64,000 nucleotides of DNA from Planococcus citri (taxonomy: Eukaryota > Arthropoda > Insecta > Hemiptera > Pseudococcidae): assembly GCF_950023065.1 (NCBI RefSeq), contig NC_088679.1:25544001-25608000 (forward strand), written 5' to 3'. The notes under the pieces were generated by a model. It made no database searches. It saw nothing but the letters and a program-made list of their open reading frames with translations, and was not told the origin of the DNA. Below, piece after piece: positions 48,261 through 59,980 of this stretch. Made by a program: the position numbers and the translations under genes. How positions within the stretch are numbered: the first letter of the stretch is position 1; the number at the start of each line of letters is the position of its first letter.

Positions 48261-49440
48261 ACATTTTTCACCTGACAATGGAACTTTTTGGACTGGTGCT
48301 CTTCGATTTCTTGAAACTCCCGTAACCAAAATTTCAAGTCCTGGGGTTCATTTTTGGATTTTTGGCGAATTTTTGAAAATGTAAAAAATTAGAGAAAAGC
48401 TGCATCAAGTGTGATTTTCAAATTTTTTTGTGAAACATGATTTTTTTTAGCGAAGTGAATCCAATTTAAATAATTTCTTCAACTCTCAAGTGGCTCCAAC
48501 AATTTTTAGATTTTCTCCTGAAACTTTAAATCGCTCTTAATAGGCCAAAAATGAAGTGTAGAACTTATAACGTTGATCAGTGATTATTAGGTACGCTCTC
48601 AGCCGTTTTACCTGGTAACTGTGAAATTTCAGGAATGTCAGTTCAAAAGTGAATTTTTGATCAATAATTTTGTATGACTTTTTTTGAAAAGAGGAGCAGG
48701 ATTTGAGAAAACGATGCTTGGGGCTTCAAGGAATGATTTTTGTATCCCTAGCTTGAACCATAATTTTTCTACTGTGGTTTTAAATTTTGGAATTAACATT
48801 AAAAATAATTTTCAAAAAAGTTTTTGGTGTTAATTGATCGCATTATATTCATTTAGGAGTAAGAAAATCGTTTTTGAAATTTGTTTCACTGTTTCAAGTC
48901 ATTTTGCAGAATTTCTGAATAAGTACCAAATTGTATTATGTTTGCAAATCATGCAAAATCCTTGAGAACGTGAAAAAATTCAAAAATATTATTTCTTATT
49001 TCTAAACAGATGGATTTTTATTCTTATGGTACATAAATGTCAAAATTTGAAACCTTAGTAGAAAGGTGATGGTTTAAGTTGAGAATTCAAATCCCACAGT
49101 ATTTTGAGGTCCACCATGACGTTATATCAAACCCCCCCTCCCTAAATTTTCCAAAAAAAAAGGTCAAAATTGACTCACCCTAATATGTTACGAGGGGTTT
49201 TTGGCAAGATATTATCTTCTGGTATTTCTACATGATCACTCGTATCAAAAAACCAGTACCTACATTTAGGGCGTTTTAGGTTTATTTTGGTTTTCTTCTG
49301 ATCAGTATGGTACCTTCAGGTAAGACTGAAAGGTATTTTGGGTGGTTAGAAGCTGGAATTTTATTCTGTTTAATGTAGATAGAATATTGAACATCACATT
49401 TTCTCTGATCAAATCATTACCTTGAAAAGGCAAATCTGTG
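48260..49440. other. AT-rich, no gene
   Basis: Homopolymer-rich sequence. A CAG|GTAAGA string at 49317-49325 has a broken pyrimidine tract and is not called as a ratchet site. Confidence 0.35.
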
Positions 49441-50110
49441 TATGCCCATAAAAAAGTACGGTTTTACGCATCACTGATAAGGTTCGACTATGCTTGGAAG
49501 GGTTTGTTGAGTTCTGATTGAACATCAGTTAGCTTCGTGCATCTTCCACGGTGCACTTTTACAGCATCCAGATGCAAATTTTCCAATTCAGGGCATCCCA
49601 GAGTCTTTTATCAGTGACTCACAAACACAATTTTTTTATGGACATACACGGAATTGCCTTTAAGGTAATGGAATGTAACACGAGTTGACTTTTGCTCATT
49701 TAGCTTGATTTCCCATTCATTTGTCTATTTTGAAATTCCATCAAGGGCTTTTTGTAGATTCTCTATCACTTGGGCTTGGGATGAATGAACTGATAAAATT
49801 ACTGTGTCATCAGTAAACATTGAAGTTTAAGTTTTGGTTTCTTCTGTTGCTGGTATATGTATAAGCTGTGTCCATTAAATACAGAATTGGTCTTAGATTA
49901 CTACTCTGTTGCACTACTGCTTTAATTGGTTGCCAGACTGCTGGGTAGATATGGCTTCTTCCTGGAACAATCGAAATGTTCTCCCTTGATTAGAGACCCT
50001 TGTGCCATACTTGGCCAAATGCCAGTGCTACATCTAGAAATGCTGCGGAACGTTTTTTCAATAATAGCTGTGACATGGTGGACCTAGTCTATTGTCATGG
50101 TGTCTACCAG
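49440..50110 (-). pseudogene. Degenerate LINE reverse-transcriptase fragment, jockey-like
   Basis: Read on the minus strand, three reverse-transcriptase blocks appear in the right order. First is FLDVALAFGQVWHKGL (about 49997-50045), the block holding the first catalytic aspartate. Next is QQSSNLRPILYLM (about 49880-49920), a worn form of the QGSVLGP turn. Last is MFTDDTVILS with the catalytic aspartate pair (49806-49811). A stop interrupts the reading soon after, followed by TNEWEIKLNEQKST, which is typical of the region after the aspartate pair in jockey and CR1 elements. Frameshifts and stops separate the blocks, and no endonuclease, gag or tail is visible. This is an old truncated insertion with no function expected. 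The exact clade is an inference. Confidence 0.75.
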
Positions 50111-51230
50111 ACAAAAAAAGGACAAAATTCCTAAATGGGCTTGAAAAATACAACAAAAGAAACCACCAAAATCCTACATTTGTATGAAATTTTCAAAGAG
50201 ATAAAATTTAATATGATGGAAGATTGAAATTCGAATAAAATTGAAGAAAATTAATTTTCTGTCCTCACAAATCACAAATTTTCAAAACCTTTCACTCGAG
50301 CAATATCAACAATTTGAATTTAATTTCCAGTGATCAAAGCAGAAAAAGTGCATGGAAAAAAGTCACAAAAAAGAAAAAGTTCGTGTGGTAGATGGGGAAG
50401 GGGGTAAAATTTATTTTCTGATTTGATGGATACTAGGATCGTTGAGTATTAACTGCAAAACTCAACTGATGATCTGGCATTTTGGCCAGTGGTTTGAGGC
50501 GTTTCAGATTCAAATAATTTGGATATTGCAGGCAATATTACAGACATTGGCGTATGTGATTCCTCTTTTTCTTCGGGTTTGTCTGGATTTTTCAGGCATG
50601 ATGAATTTTGCAATTTTGAAGTGCTGTGGCACATTTTTCAGCTAAAAGCATGCTTTGAATATATACGAGTATGTATGTCAGCATTGAAATTCCTTTTTTT
50701 TTTGGTGAATTATTCCATAAACAAATTTGGAAATCGTTCTTAAAACAGCTGTTTAAAATTTTTTTAAATTCACCAATAATCTGAAAATAAACTTCTGGAC
50801 TTGAAATTTAGGTTCTGACTTGGAGGATTTCAAAACATGCTCTTTCGATCGAGCTTGGTTGAGTTCATGAGAAATATGTAGTAAGAAAAGAAATTCAGAG
50901 AAGATTCGTCAAAGTATTTTGTAAATGTTTTCAAAGTTGAATGTTGAGCTTTTAAAAGCTCTCGGGTTCTCAAATTTTTCAAAAATATGAAGGAAAAGAA
51001 CAGTAAATAAATACACTTTTTTATGGTTAACCAATTAAATCCATTTTCAGAATATACATATAAATAATAGTTGATTAGAACTGATTTGAGAATTTTCCAA
51101 AAAGGATGCCCATCAATTCGTTCCCTATAACTGAGTTTTCCGAACATAGGAAGAGCATCTTTTTTCCATGTATGTATTCGACCACAGCGATATTTTCTAC
51201 TTCATGAATGCGAATGCAAAAAATAATAAC
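50110..51230. other. AT-rich, no gene
   Basis: Overlapping short frames on both strands without recognisable domains. No transposon ends found. Confidence 0.35.
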
Positions 51231-51926
51231 CTTTCACGTACGTAGGTATTCGAAACAGGGTTGAAGACGAGAGGTACCGTTTTGGTTGGTTGGATTAATG
51301 TGGCAGGAATGCGGCGTGTAATGGTTATTTACGAAGCTATGAAATTCGTCCACTCCATCGACGGTCGTCGTCGTCCTCTGCGTCGCTCATGTCGGTTATT
51401 TTTAATAATTTTTTATGTGTATTTGGCTTTTTCGCTAACGATACACAGGTACTTGTATGTACTTACGTACGCGAAAAATATATGTATTAGTAAAATGACC
51501 TATATATTTAGGAATGGGATAGGTTGATATCGCTAGCTCGTCTCTACTATACTGGTTGTATGGAATTTGAAAAGATGAAGGTGTAATTTGCGAGTTCGAT
51601 TGTTAAACGATCTATGTGTTGTATTTTTTTTACGCCATGTTTTTGGTTTTTTTTCTGTGTTCGTTACGGACTTATGGTAATGTAAATATACAAATACGTC
51701 TATAGGTCTCTATTGAGTGAGACGAGATGGTTTATGCATATGAATAAATGACGCGGAAAATAACGACGACGACGACGTCGCGAGATTATTTAACCATAGC
51801 GCCGCGAATATTTATGTGGCAGGCTTTTATGCAAAGTTTGGCAATTGACCGCGACATTATGCGGTTGTCAATCGCTTGTTTATGGCCGGATGAAAAAAAG
51901 AAGCAGCCCAGATGCTTACAACTATA
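51230..51926. other. CpG-containing single-copy segment, left half
   Basis: Low-repeat sequence with (ACG)n near 51763-51778, continuing at 52876 beyond the palindromic insertion. Together they look like one segment split by the transposon. Confidence 0.4.
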
Positions 51927-51928
51927 TA

Positions 51929-52873
51929 CAGGGTGTTAAATAAATCGTGGGCAATAATTTCACAATAGATGCAACTCGAGTAGACGAACAAAAAACGTTA
52001 TTATGATAAGTTGCCTATCTTGTAAAATGAAGGCGCTACGTGCTCCGCAAAACTGGAAATTTACCAATTTTGAAAAATTCATCAAAAATAAGAAAACGTT
52101 TGAATCATTTAAGTGATGCCCCTAACCTACAGTACTCGAGTGGGCGAACAAAAAAAGTTATTATGACCAATTGCCTATCTTCAAAATTGAAGGGGCAAAC
52201 CTGATTCAAAATTTCCAAATTTCGAGCGCTCCAAATTTGAATTTTGAAATTGTGCTTGCCCCTTCAATTTTGAAGATAGGCAATTGGTCATAATACATTT
52301 TTTTGTTCGTCCACTTGAGTACTATGGGTAAGGGGAATCATTTGAATGATTCAAACATCTTCTAATTTTTGATGAATTTTTCAAAATTGGTGAATTTTAG
52401 TTCAAAAATGGAGTAATTTCTTCAATACGCAGAAGGTAAGAAAATGTTTGAATCATTCAAAGGATGCCCTTAACCCATAGTACTCGAGTGGACGAACAAA
52501 AAAATTTATTATGACCAATTGCCTATCTTCAAAATTGAAGGGGCAAGCACAATTTCAAAATTCAAATTTGGAGCACTCGAAATTTGGAAATTTTGAATCA
52601 GGTTTGCCCCTTCAATTTTGAAGATAGGCAATTGGTCATAATAACTTTTTTTGTTCGCCCACTCGAGTACTATAGGTTAGGGGCATCACTTAAATGATTC
52701 AAACGTTTTCTTATTTTTGATGAATTTTCCAAAATTGGTAAATTTCCAGTTTTGAGGGGCACGTAGCGCCTTCATTTTACAAGATAGGCAACTTATCATA
52801 ATAACGTTTTTTGTTCGTCTACTCGAGTTGCATCTATTGTGAAATTATTGCCCACGATTTATTTAACACCCTG
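51929..52873. mobile_element. 945-bp nested palindromic DNA element
   Basis: The terminus CAGGGTGTTAAATAAATCGT is repeated inverted at the right end, and TA flanks both sides (51927-51928 and 52874-52875), which fits a Tc1/mariner-type TA target. The whole element is one palindrome: arms about 51929-52391 and 52432-52873, loop about 40 bases. A unit beginning CTCGAGT.G.CGAACAAAAAA and continuing through TTATTATGA to TTGCCTATCTT occurs six times. It is forward at 51975 and 52135, reverse near 52315, forward at 52483, and reverse at 52662 and 52822. Each half therefore holds its own smaller palindrome. No protein is encoded. Confidence 0.88.
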
Positions 52874-52875
52874 TA

Positions 52876-53990
52876 TCGTATTGTACACTATCAGTGTACT
52901 CTTTACTTATTTCACCTCTGTGCTGTACTGTATGCCTACGTAAACGTTACAAGAGTATTTTATTCTCCAACGTAACGCATATACGCGTATCCGCATTGGA
53001 TACCACAATAACGGTTTTAAGCTATATATACGAGTACCTCTATAGATCTATGAGCTTCTCGTGTGCAGAAATATTATGGTGGCGTGAAGGTGATTCTTTA
53101 TGTAGCAGTGCAGACGAAACGACACGACACGATGCGAAAAATAGTAGGCTATACTGGCAATGGACTACATAATTTTGCAGTATGATGATGATAGTGCGGA
53201 ATCCACAGCAATAAGCAGAGAGGATATAGGTGTAGGTATATAGGTATAATATGTTATGCATTATAGTACGATCTCTATGCTATATGTGCACTGTTCGAAG
53301 CGCCTAGTAATTATGTAGAGTATGTACCAGTACCTATAGGTTTATTGTCGGCGGCCGCGCGATGGTGGCGTCGCAGCAATTGTACACGATATGTGTGTTT
53401 TATTCAGCACTTCTCTGTATACTTTTTTCTCTGTTTTTTTGCTCCAACAGCTATATGTAAGTATATGGGGTCGAAGACTCGACTATTGAACATAAAAGAG
53501 TACCATGTATACCTACTCGTATTTGTAAGAGGATGGAATGCTCTACTCTATACGATGAGCCGACGCAGCTTCGTCGTCGTCGTCGTCGTGTAAATTGTGT
53601 TTGTACAGTTGTTATAATGCTGCTGCGGCTTGTCGAAAAGCTGCAGAATTGTAAGATTGTATGTTTTCAAAGCTGTTCTAACGTGTTGATGTGTTAAAGC
53701 ACCCACCATTTACTGTGTATGCATGGTGCTGAAGCTGATGCTGTCGAATGCCGGAATTTTCGAACCGAAGCCACAATACAGAGTGCAGTGTGTAGATATG
53801 TATGGGGAACGTGTAGTAAGACTAGATGAATGAGGTCTTTTTTCTTTTTCAACGTGGTGGTGGTATTTTTGGAGTGGTTTTAAGAGGTTACGTGGTATTT
53901 TACGATGGTTTTTTGTGTAGCTGTAAAATGCCAAAATGACTGTTGAGGAAATGCAAGCTTGTCTGCGATGCATACAAAGACGGATGAAGG
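52876..53990. other. CpG-containing single-copy segment, right half
   Basis: Low-repeat sequence with (GTC)n at about 53568-53590 and several TACGAGTA/TACTCGTA words. No exon recognised. Confidence 0.35.
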
Positions 53991-54059
53991 CAAGAAATCT
54001 AAAGATAAGATGGGTTGGTGCAGAGGGTTGTTGCGAAGGTTTCGATTAATTCTTGTTTT

Positions 54060-54300
54060 TTTTTTTTTTTTGAAAAAATGCTGTGGATTTTGGCCAAATT
54101 CAGCAAGGACCCAGGACCCCCATTTTGATTTGGAAGTTACCCACCAAAAATTTTAGCGCCCAAGGTGTCCTTTGAGGGAAGATATAAGTTTTCGAAAAGG
54201 GGAAATTTTCGAGAACTTTTTTTTTCGCTCTAAGCCCACCCAACCTGTTTTGGGAAAAATGGTCTACTTTCAGAGTCCTACTGAGCGTATTAAAATCTCC
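54060..54300. repeat. CAAATTCAG repeat family copy
   Basis: GGATTTTGGCCAAATTCAGC, then CCATTTTGATTTGGAAGTTA and CCAACCTGTTTTGGGAAAAA, in the same block order as 44523-44790. Confidence 0.55.
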
Positions 54301-54890
54301 AAAATACTCAATTTTTGGAAAAATTTGTATATTTTGGAAATTTTTTCTTCGCAAAAATGATATCATTCATGAAACTAGAAATATTTTGGAATGCGATGGT
54401 GCACATTCTTGATCATTATTGCTAATTCTAAAAAATGAAGAAAAATAGTCAAAACAAAACCTTATGAAATTTTTTATATTTTTCCAGTTGGCAATAATGA
54501 CTGAAAAATTGGCATCACTGTGTTCCAAAATATTTCATCAGTTTCAAAAATAATATTTTTCAATATTCTGGATTACAAAATATTTCAAAAAGTCCTGCTT
54601 TTTGCCCTTTGTATGAGTCCTGCAAATTCTGCAGTTGTCCTGATTTTTATAATTTTTCTTCAAAAATTCCTATTTTTTGCAATCAGACTTAAAATTTTCA
54701 ATTCAATTCTATTTTTTTGGGATTTTGAAAAAAAATTGTTGAAAAGGGCTCATTTGCCGAATTTAATTACACATTTTTGAGAGATTTTGTCTTCGCTAAA
54801 TTGCTCGGGTTATTTGTTCTTTTTTCCCCGAAAAAATGCCAGATTGTTGAAATTTAAGAAATGTTTGATTTTAAATCAGAAAAATAAATT
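54300..54890. other. AT-rich, no gene
   Basis: No boundaries or credible frames. Confidence 0.3.
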
Positions 54891-55220
54891 CCTCCCTGCC
54901 TGATTTTTTTTTACTTCAGAAACTTGAATTTTTGAAAGTTTTTGGTCTCGCTTCACTCGGACTCAGTTGCTTTTTTTTCAAGTTTGATTTTTTAAATTTC
55001 AAATCATTCAAATTTGAAAAATTTTAAAGGGAAATAATAAACTTTTAATTCTTCACACAAGAGAACATCGTTTTTGTACCCCTCAAAATATTAATTTTCG
55101 AGGGCTTTCGCCCTCGCTTTGCGCGGACACGTTTGCTTTTCTTTTTCAATTTTGGTTTTTCAAAAAAAGTCATCATTCGAATATTTGATGCAAAATAACA
55201 AACTTCCTATAAGCAACTCA
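54890..55220. repeat. Two tandem units with GGTCTCGCTTCACTCGG / GCCCTCGCTTTGCGCGG cores
   Basis: TTGGTCTCGCTTCACTCGGA (near 54945) and TTCGCCCTCGCTTTGCGCGG (near 55106) lie about 160 bases apart in otherwise similar T-rich contexts. Related units occur at 3880-4150. Confidence 0.45.
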
Positions 55221-55439
55221 AAAACATTCTTAAATGTGAAAATAAAATCAAAAATTGAAGTGATGAAATTATATTTTCGACATCCGCTTGATTGAAGAAA
55301 GTCGTGAGATGTTTGAATACATTAGAACCCCCCCCCCCCTGTTGAGAAAATCTTAAGTGTTTAGAAAACGTCCTGCCAAAGTCCTACTTCTTTATTTTGA
55401 AATTTAGTAAGACACCCTGATTTGAAATTAGCCCATCTT

Positions 55440-55625
55440 TCTCAAAACAGGTCGGGTAATGGTTACGGGCTAGAGTGCAAAAACGACGTTTTTTTTCAAA
55501 AACATGCTCTCTTTGAGGGCTCATATCCCCCCTCCCCCGCCCGAGAGTTTCTGAGCTATACTTTCAAATCAAAATGAAAATCTCTGCTGCATTTGATAAA
55601 AATCCGCTGTCTTTTTTTCGCAATT
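55440..55625 (-). repeat. CAAATTCAG repeat family copy, inverted
   Basis: Inverted relative to the other copies: CTCAAAACAGGTCGGGT at the left, CTCTTTGAGGGCTC in the middle, and a CAAATCAAAATGAAAATCTC block followed by GCATTTGATAAAAATCCGC at the right. Confidence 0.45.
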
Positions 55626-56139
55626 TACCTACCCTAAAATTCACTCCAATTGAATTTTTTGAAATTTTAAGGGAGAAAAAATTGACTCACATCAAAAACA
55701 ATGCTGTTTTACTTCTTTGAATGGTTGCGTACATGGGTCAGCTTACTTCTATCCCTCAAAATTCAAATTTTTTAAAAGTTTTTATTCGAATGTGAAAAAT
55801 GAAGTCCAAAAAAATTAATTTCACGATATTTTTTCATTTTCTGGAGTATTAATTTTCCAACGCCTTTTCTCACTTGAAATGAAACTGATGCATACATACT
55901 TGAGTCTGATTTTACGATTCAACTTTTTCTTGATGCAAAAATATTTCTAGAGTTGAAAATGAAAAGTGTGAAGATAGTCTTTGATAATTTTAAATTTGAT
56001 ACAATTTTTAGTTGAATTTAGAAATTTTCGGCTTCACAATGATTCCAATTTTAAAGTTCTTAAACTAATTTTTAAATTTAAGAAAATTTTTTTTTAGCTC
56101 ATCTGTCTTGATTTTTAATTTAATTTAACAATGTTTCCT

Positions 56140-56170
<31 letters not shown>

Positions 56171-56260
56171 CAAACCATGTGTGGAATTTTTTATGAAAAA
56201 TTAATCTGAAATACCTGCTCAATTTCTTACTTCTTAGCCTCTCTTTTGACTAGAAAATTA
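55625..56260. repeat. AT-rich segment with a 30-base T run
   Basis: T30 at 56141-56170; otherwise AT-rich with no frame. Confidence 0.5.
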
Positions 56261-57660
56261 CTGCACACAGATCTTCATTCAGTTATTTTGCTGTCTCGCT
56301 CTCGTAATGCTTTACTCATTACTTCTCGTCCACCATATTTCTTCAAAAACACCTCCCCTGTTCATCATACTCTCCTCAGCTACACAGCTATACAGCTTTT
56401 GCGAAAATAAAAAAACTTTGCTCGTTATACTCTTGTACTTTACACGTCTCTCGACGCGGTAGTGCTTTTTCTCCAAAAACGGCTCTGTCAAATACCAAGG
56501 AAGAAAAAAATTTAATCAATTTCTTCCCCCCTCTTTCTCCACACTGCCTCGGCGTATTTCGAAATCGAGCTACAACAACTAGTGCTCGGGTAGAGGAAAA
56601 AGGGAAAAACAGCTTGTTACTCGTTGTGTTTTTAAAAGAATAAATACGAGTGAGCTTGTACTTAGAGTGTGTGTATTTACTAGAAGGAGCTGGAAACGCG
56701 AAGAGGCAGGGAGGCTCTTGAGTAACAACCCGGCAATAACATTTACCGAATACCCATTGTGTAGTATTAAGTAATTCCAGTAAATATTTAAGTTGAATTG
56801 AACCCGAGCGAGCGAAAATGGTATTCCTCGGGATAAAGTGCGAGTCGCAGGGGTAGATTTTTTTTTACAAATTTTACTCCTCGTGTAAAACTTCTCGCCG
56901 CGTTCGAGTCTATACTACCGCCGTATTTTAAGAACGTTTTACCGAATAAAAACTTTTTTTGGTCGGTAATTTCACTGCTGTAGGTTTTTTTTCTGTACAA
57001 AAATTCTCCCCTTTTTTTTTGTAATTGTACCGCCGACGAAGCGATGATGTACGTATATATAGAGATACGTGAAAAGTCTATGTGTACGTATTTTCATCTC
57101 ATCGTGGAAAAACCTCTCTGTACTTCGATTCTCCCTACGATGGGTTTCTGAACACCCGCACCACGTCTCGCTCTCTAACAAGGGGCATTAATTTCGCTTG
57201 ACAGCTAAATTAAAGCGTTACGCTACCTTGTCGTCGGTCTTTTTCTCGATTCCCGCCTGCTCTGCCGGATGGCTCCTTTGACTCTGTTCTTTTCTTTCTT
57301 TCTTCATCGCGCCTTCACCGTATCATCATTCTGATTGAGAAGTCAGATTACGAGTATACTATGCCGACGTTGAGATCTTTTCATGAATAGCGCCCTGCAA
57401 CGTCGCTCGCTCCGCTCAGTGTCGTTTCAATTCACAGTATACCTTTTCTTCATTGACTCGAACAAGTATTCTTTCGGAATTCTCGAAAAATGCAGGAAAA
57501 AGGAGGAAAAGTCTTGCGGTGCGGGTAGAATGATGAAAATGGCCGAATTTCCATCCAGTTGAAGATGGAAAGTGAATCTTGTCACGTGATTGAGATTATT
57601 TGGAGACTTGTTGATCTGTGAATAAATCTGTCTATGAGCTGCCAACTCCATGTTCGTGTT
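56260..57660. other. CpG-containing single-copy segment
   Basis: Low-repeat sequence without recognisable exons. Short opposed frames only. Confidence 0.35.
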
Positions 57661-58840
57661 CAGCGAGTTCGATTCATACTATGATAACGATACCCATATT
57701 GTCAATCTTCTTTTGCTCCAAAATTGGGGGAGGGGGTGTCTATGACTCAAAAATTGGTGTTTCCAGAAGTTGTTTGATTTTCTATTGTTTTTGGAGGCCC
57801 CCATACAAATTTTGAGAGTTATGTCACTCAAATACTGTAATTATCGATTTTTTTGAGGGTTCTGTGACACAAAAAACACATTTTTGAGTGTTTTCTGAGT
57901 TTTTGAAGATGACCCACCTGGAGAGAAAATTTGAAAAAAATAACAATTATAGTACTCATTCAGATATATTTTTGAAAGAAAAAAAAATTGTGTAGGTACT
58001 GGAATTAAGGTCGAAGATACGGCTGTTTCAAAGTTTCTTTTGTCAATATCTCCCCTCCCCGGGGGGAGGGGCAAAAATATTGAAAAATTCACGTTGCTAG
58101 ACTCATGTCTTCTCAATATATTTTGGGTGAATTCAAAATTTTTTATTTAAAACTCGTTGAAATATGATTTTTTCGCCATTGTGGGCAAGGGAGGTGGGGT
58201 GGGGGAAATTTTTTTGGTTCCAAAAATTTTTTTAAAGCACCCAACAATGTTTTATTAAAATTTTAAAAATCCTAGGACAGGGGCATTTCACCTATTTTAC
58301 CCTGAAATACCCTTTGTTTTATAATTCTCAAAAAATATCACCAAATATAATATGTAGATTGTAGGTAGCTTATAAGTGAATCTTATCTCACCAAGTTGTT
58401 CAAATGCTCCAGCAGTAGGGTGTCTAACAAATCATATTGATCCTTTGGGTCAGGAAAAGTAGGTACCTACTTACTTTTTTTTCCCAAAACGGGCAGGAAA
58501 AATTTTGTTTCTAAATGTTCTTTCTGCCGAATTTTCAAATTACAATTTTTGATCTGAGTTGAGCCTTTTTCATATTTTTGACGTTGAAATAGCAAAATTT
58601 GAAAATCAAAAAAATATTAATGTTTCAAATTTTTTGTATCATGAATTTGTTTGTATTGAATTGTCTGCTAGAGGCAATTTGAGGATAGACGAAGTTTACC
58701 TTGATTTTTTTTTTCAAATTTTAAGTCCTCCACTGTTGTGATTTTTTCGCTCTATTGTGAAGTGTAATTTATAATAATTATTTTAATCATTCCGGTTCAT
58801 GCTTCGCATGTATTTTATAATTTTATTAATTATTTGCGAT
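57660..58840. other. AT-rich, no gene
   Basis: Includes an 11-base CCCC/GGGG palindrome near 58055-58067 (CCCCTCCCCGGGGGGAGGGG). A GTAGGGTGTCTAACAAATC word at about 58415 resembles hAT-like ends but lacks a convincing partner. The last 100 bases are G-poor. Confidence 0.35.
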
Positions 58841-58844
58841 TAGT

Positions 58845-58890
58845 TACCTAATAAATGGATTTTGTTTGTTTGTTTCAGGTGAGTAATGAA
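58845..58890 (+). promoter_or_regulatory. Recursive splice site (zero-length exon) 3
   Basis: CTAAT at 58848-58852 is followed by a T-rich tract TTTGTTTGTTTGTTTCAG and directly GTGAGTAATG. The junction is after 58878, with the branch adenosine about 27 nt upstream of the AG. It lies about 15.0 kb after the 43911 site and has the strongest pyrimidine tract of the three. Confidence 0.78.
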
Positions 58891-59980
58891 TTTCGAACAA
58901 GATGATATTTAAAGATGGGAAAAACTAACAAAGTATGTACCTAATTTTTATGTGTTTATTATTCGTGAAAATAGAACTACTCATCGTATTCCAAATTTTC
59001 AAATTTCTCCCAACAGTAACTGTAATGAGAATTTTCGAAATGAAAAAATGCTGATCTCAAAGAAAATATGAATAAGTTTTTGAAACCTATTGGAACCACA
59101 AATTATTCACAAATCATTCATTTTCTGCGTTTTAAAGAGGTTTCAAAGTATTTAAAATCAATCGAAAATTGAATGTTACGCTTGTAAAAATTTGTTTTAT
59201 TGGTTTATTTGCTTTCACCTTCCCTCCTAGTTGTTGATTTTTGTTTTAAAAAATCCGGAAAATTTCGACTTTCCAATTTGAAATTAAGGAAGTTCCCCAC
59301 CTTGAAGTTGAAAACAAAATTAAAAACATTCAGTTTAATCTAAAATTTTCCATTTTTAGGTCTGAAGTGAATTCTTCCAACTAATTCCTTTGAAAATATC
59401 TCCTTCACGCTCCTTGGCCCCTTGTATAGATCTCTTCAAACTTGGAACCCCTACCCCCCCTCAAATGAACAGTCAAAATTGGTAATTTTTTTGAAAATTT
59501 CCCATTTATGTTAACCCATTTTTCAAAGAGAAATTTCTTTTTCGATTCTCCAAACAATATTGATCTCATTGTACTGTATGAAGCCCTTAAAATATTTTTT
59601 ATTTTTTCCATCTTTAGGATTGGAAGGCTCCATACGAGGAGATAAATACTGTTGGGAGGACAAAAGAGTTTTTTTTTCTTTTGGAGGATTTCTGACCAGA
59701 AATTAAATTTTCTCAAAAATTTTCACAGGCTTTAATTTTTGATTTTTTAAAATTTGAAGGCCTTATTTTCTCAATATTTTTAGAAAATTATAAATTTTTG
59801 AAATGTTTGTTTTAGTGATTTTGTAAAAATGACATTTTTTGGTGCCAATCCGGGTAGTATTTACCCATTTTTCATTTTGAAAATGGTTTTCTAAAGGTCC
59901 TTATATTTTGTTGGACATCCTGAATAGCTGTTTTTTTTTTGGCCGAGAAAATCTTCCTAAAATTTAGGAACATCGACTCG
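58890..59980. other. AT-rich, no gene
   Basis: No frames, boundaries or splice pairs supported. Confidence 0.35.

Noticed and set aside
49317..49325. CAG|GTAAGA fusion
   Set aside because: Pyrimidine tract is broken by GATCAGTATGGTA and the donor is weaker.
58412..59917. Possible 1.5-kb element bounded by AGGGTGTCTAACAAAT and an inverted TTGTTGGACATCCTG
   Set aside because: Ends match only loosely, no target duplication, and the interval contains a ratchet site in otherwise ordinary sequence.
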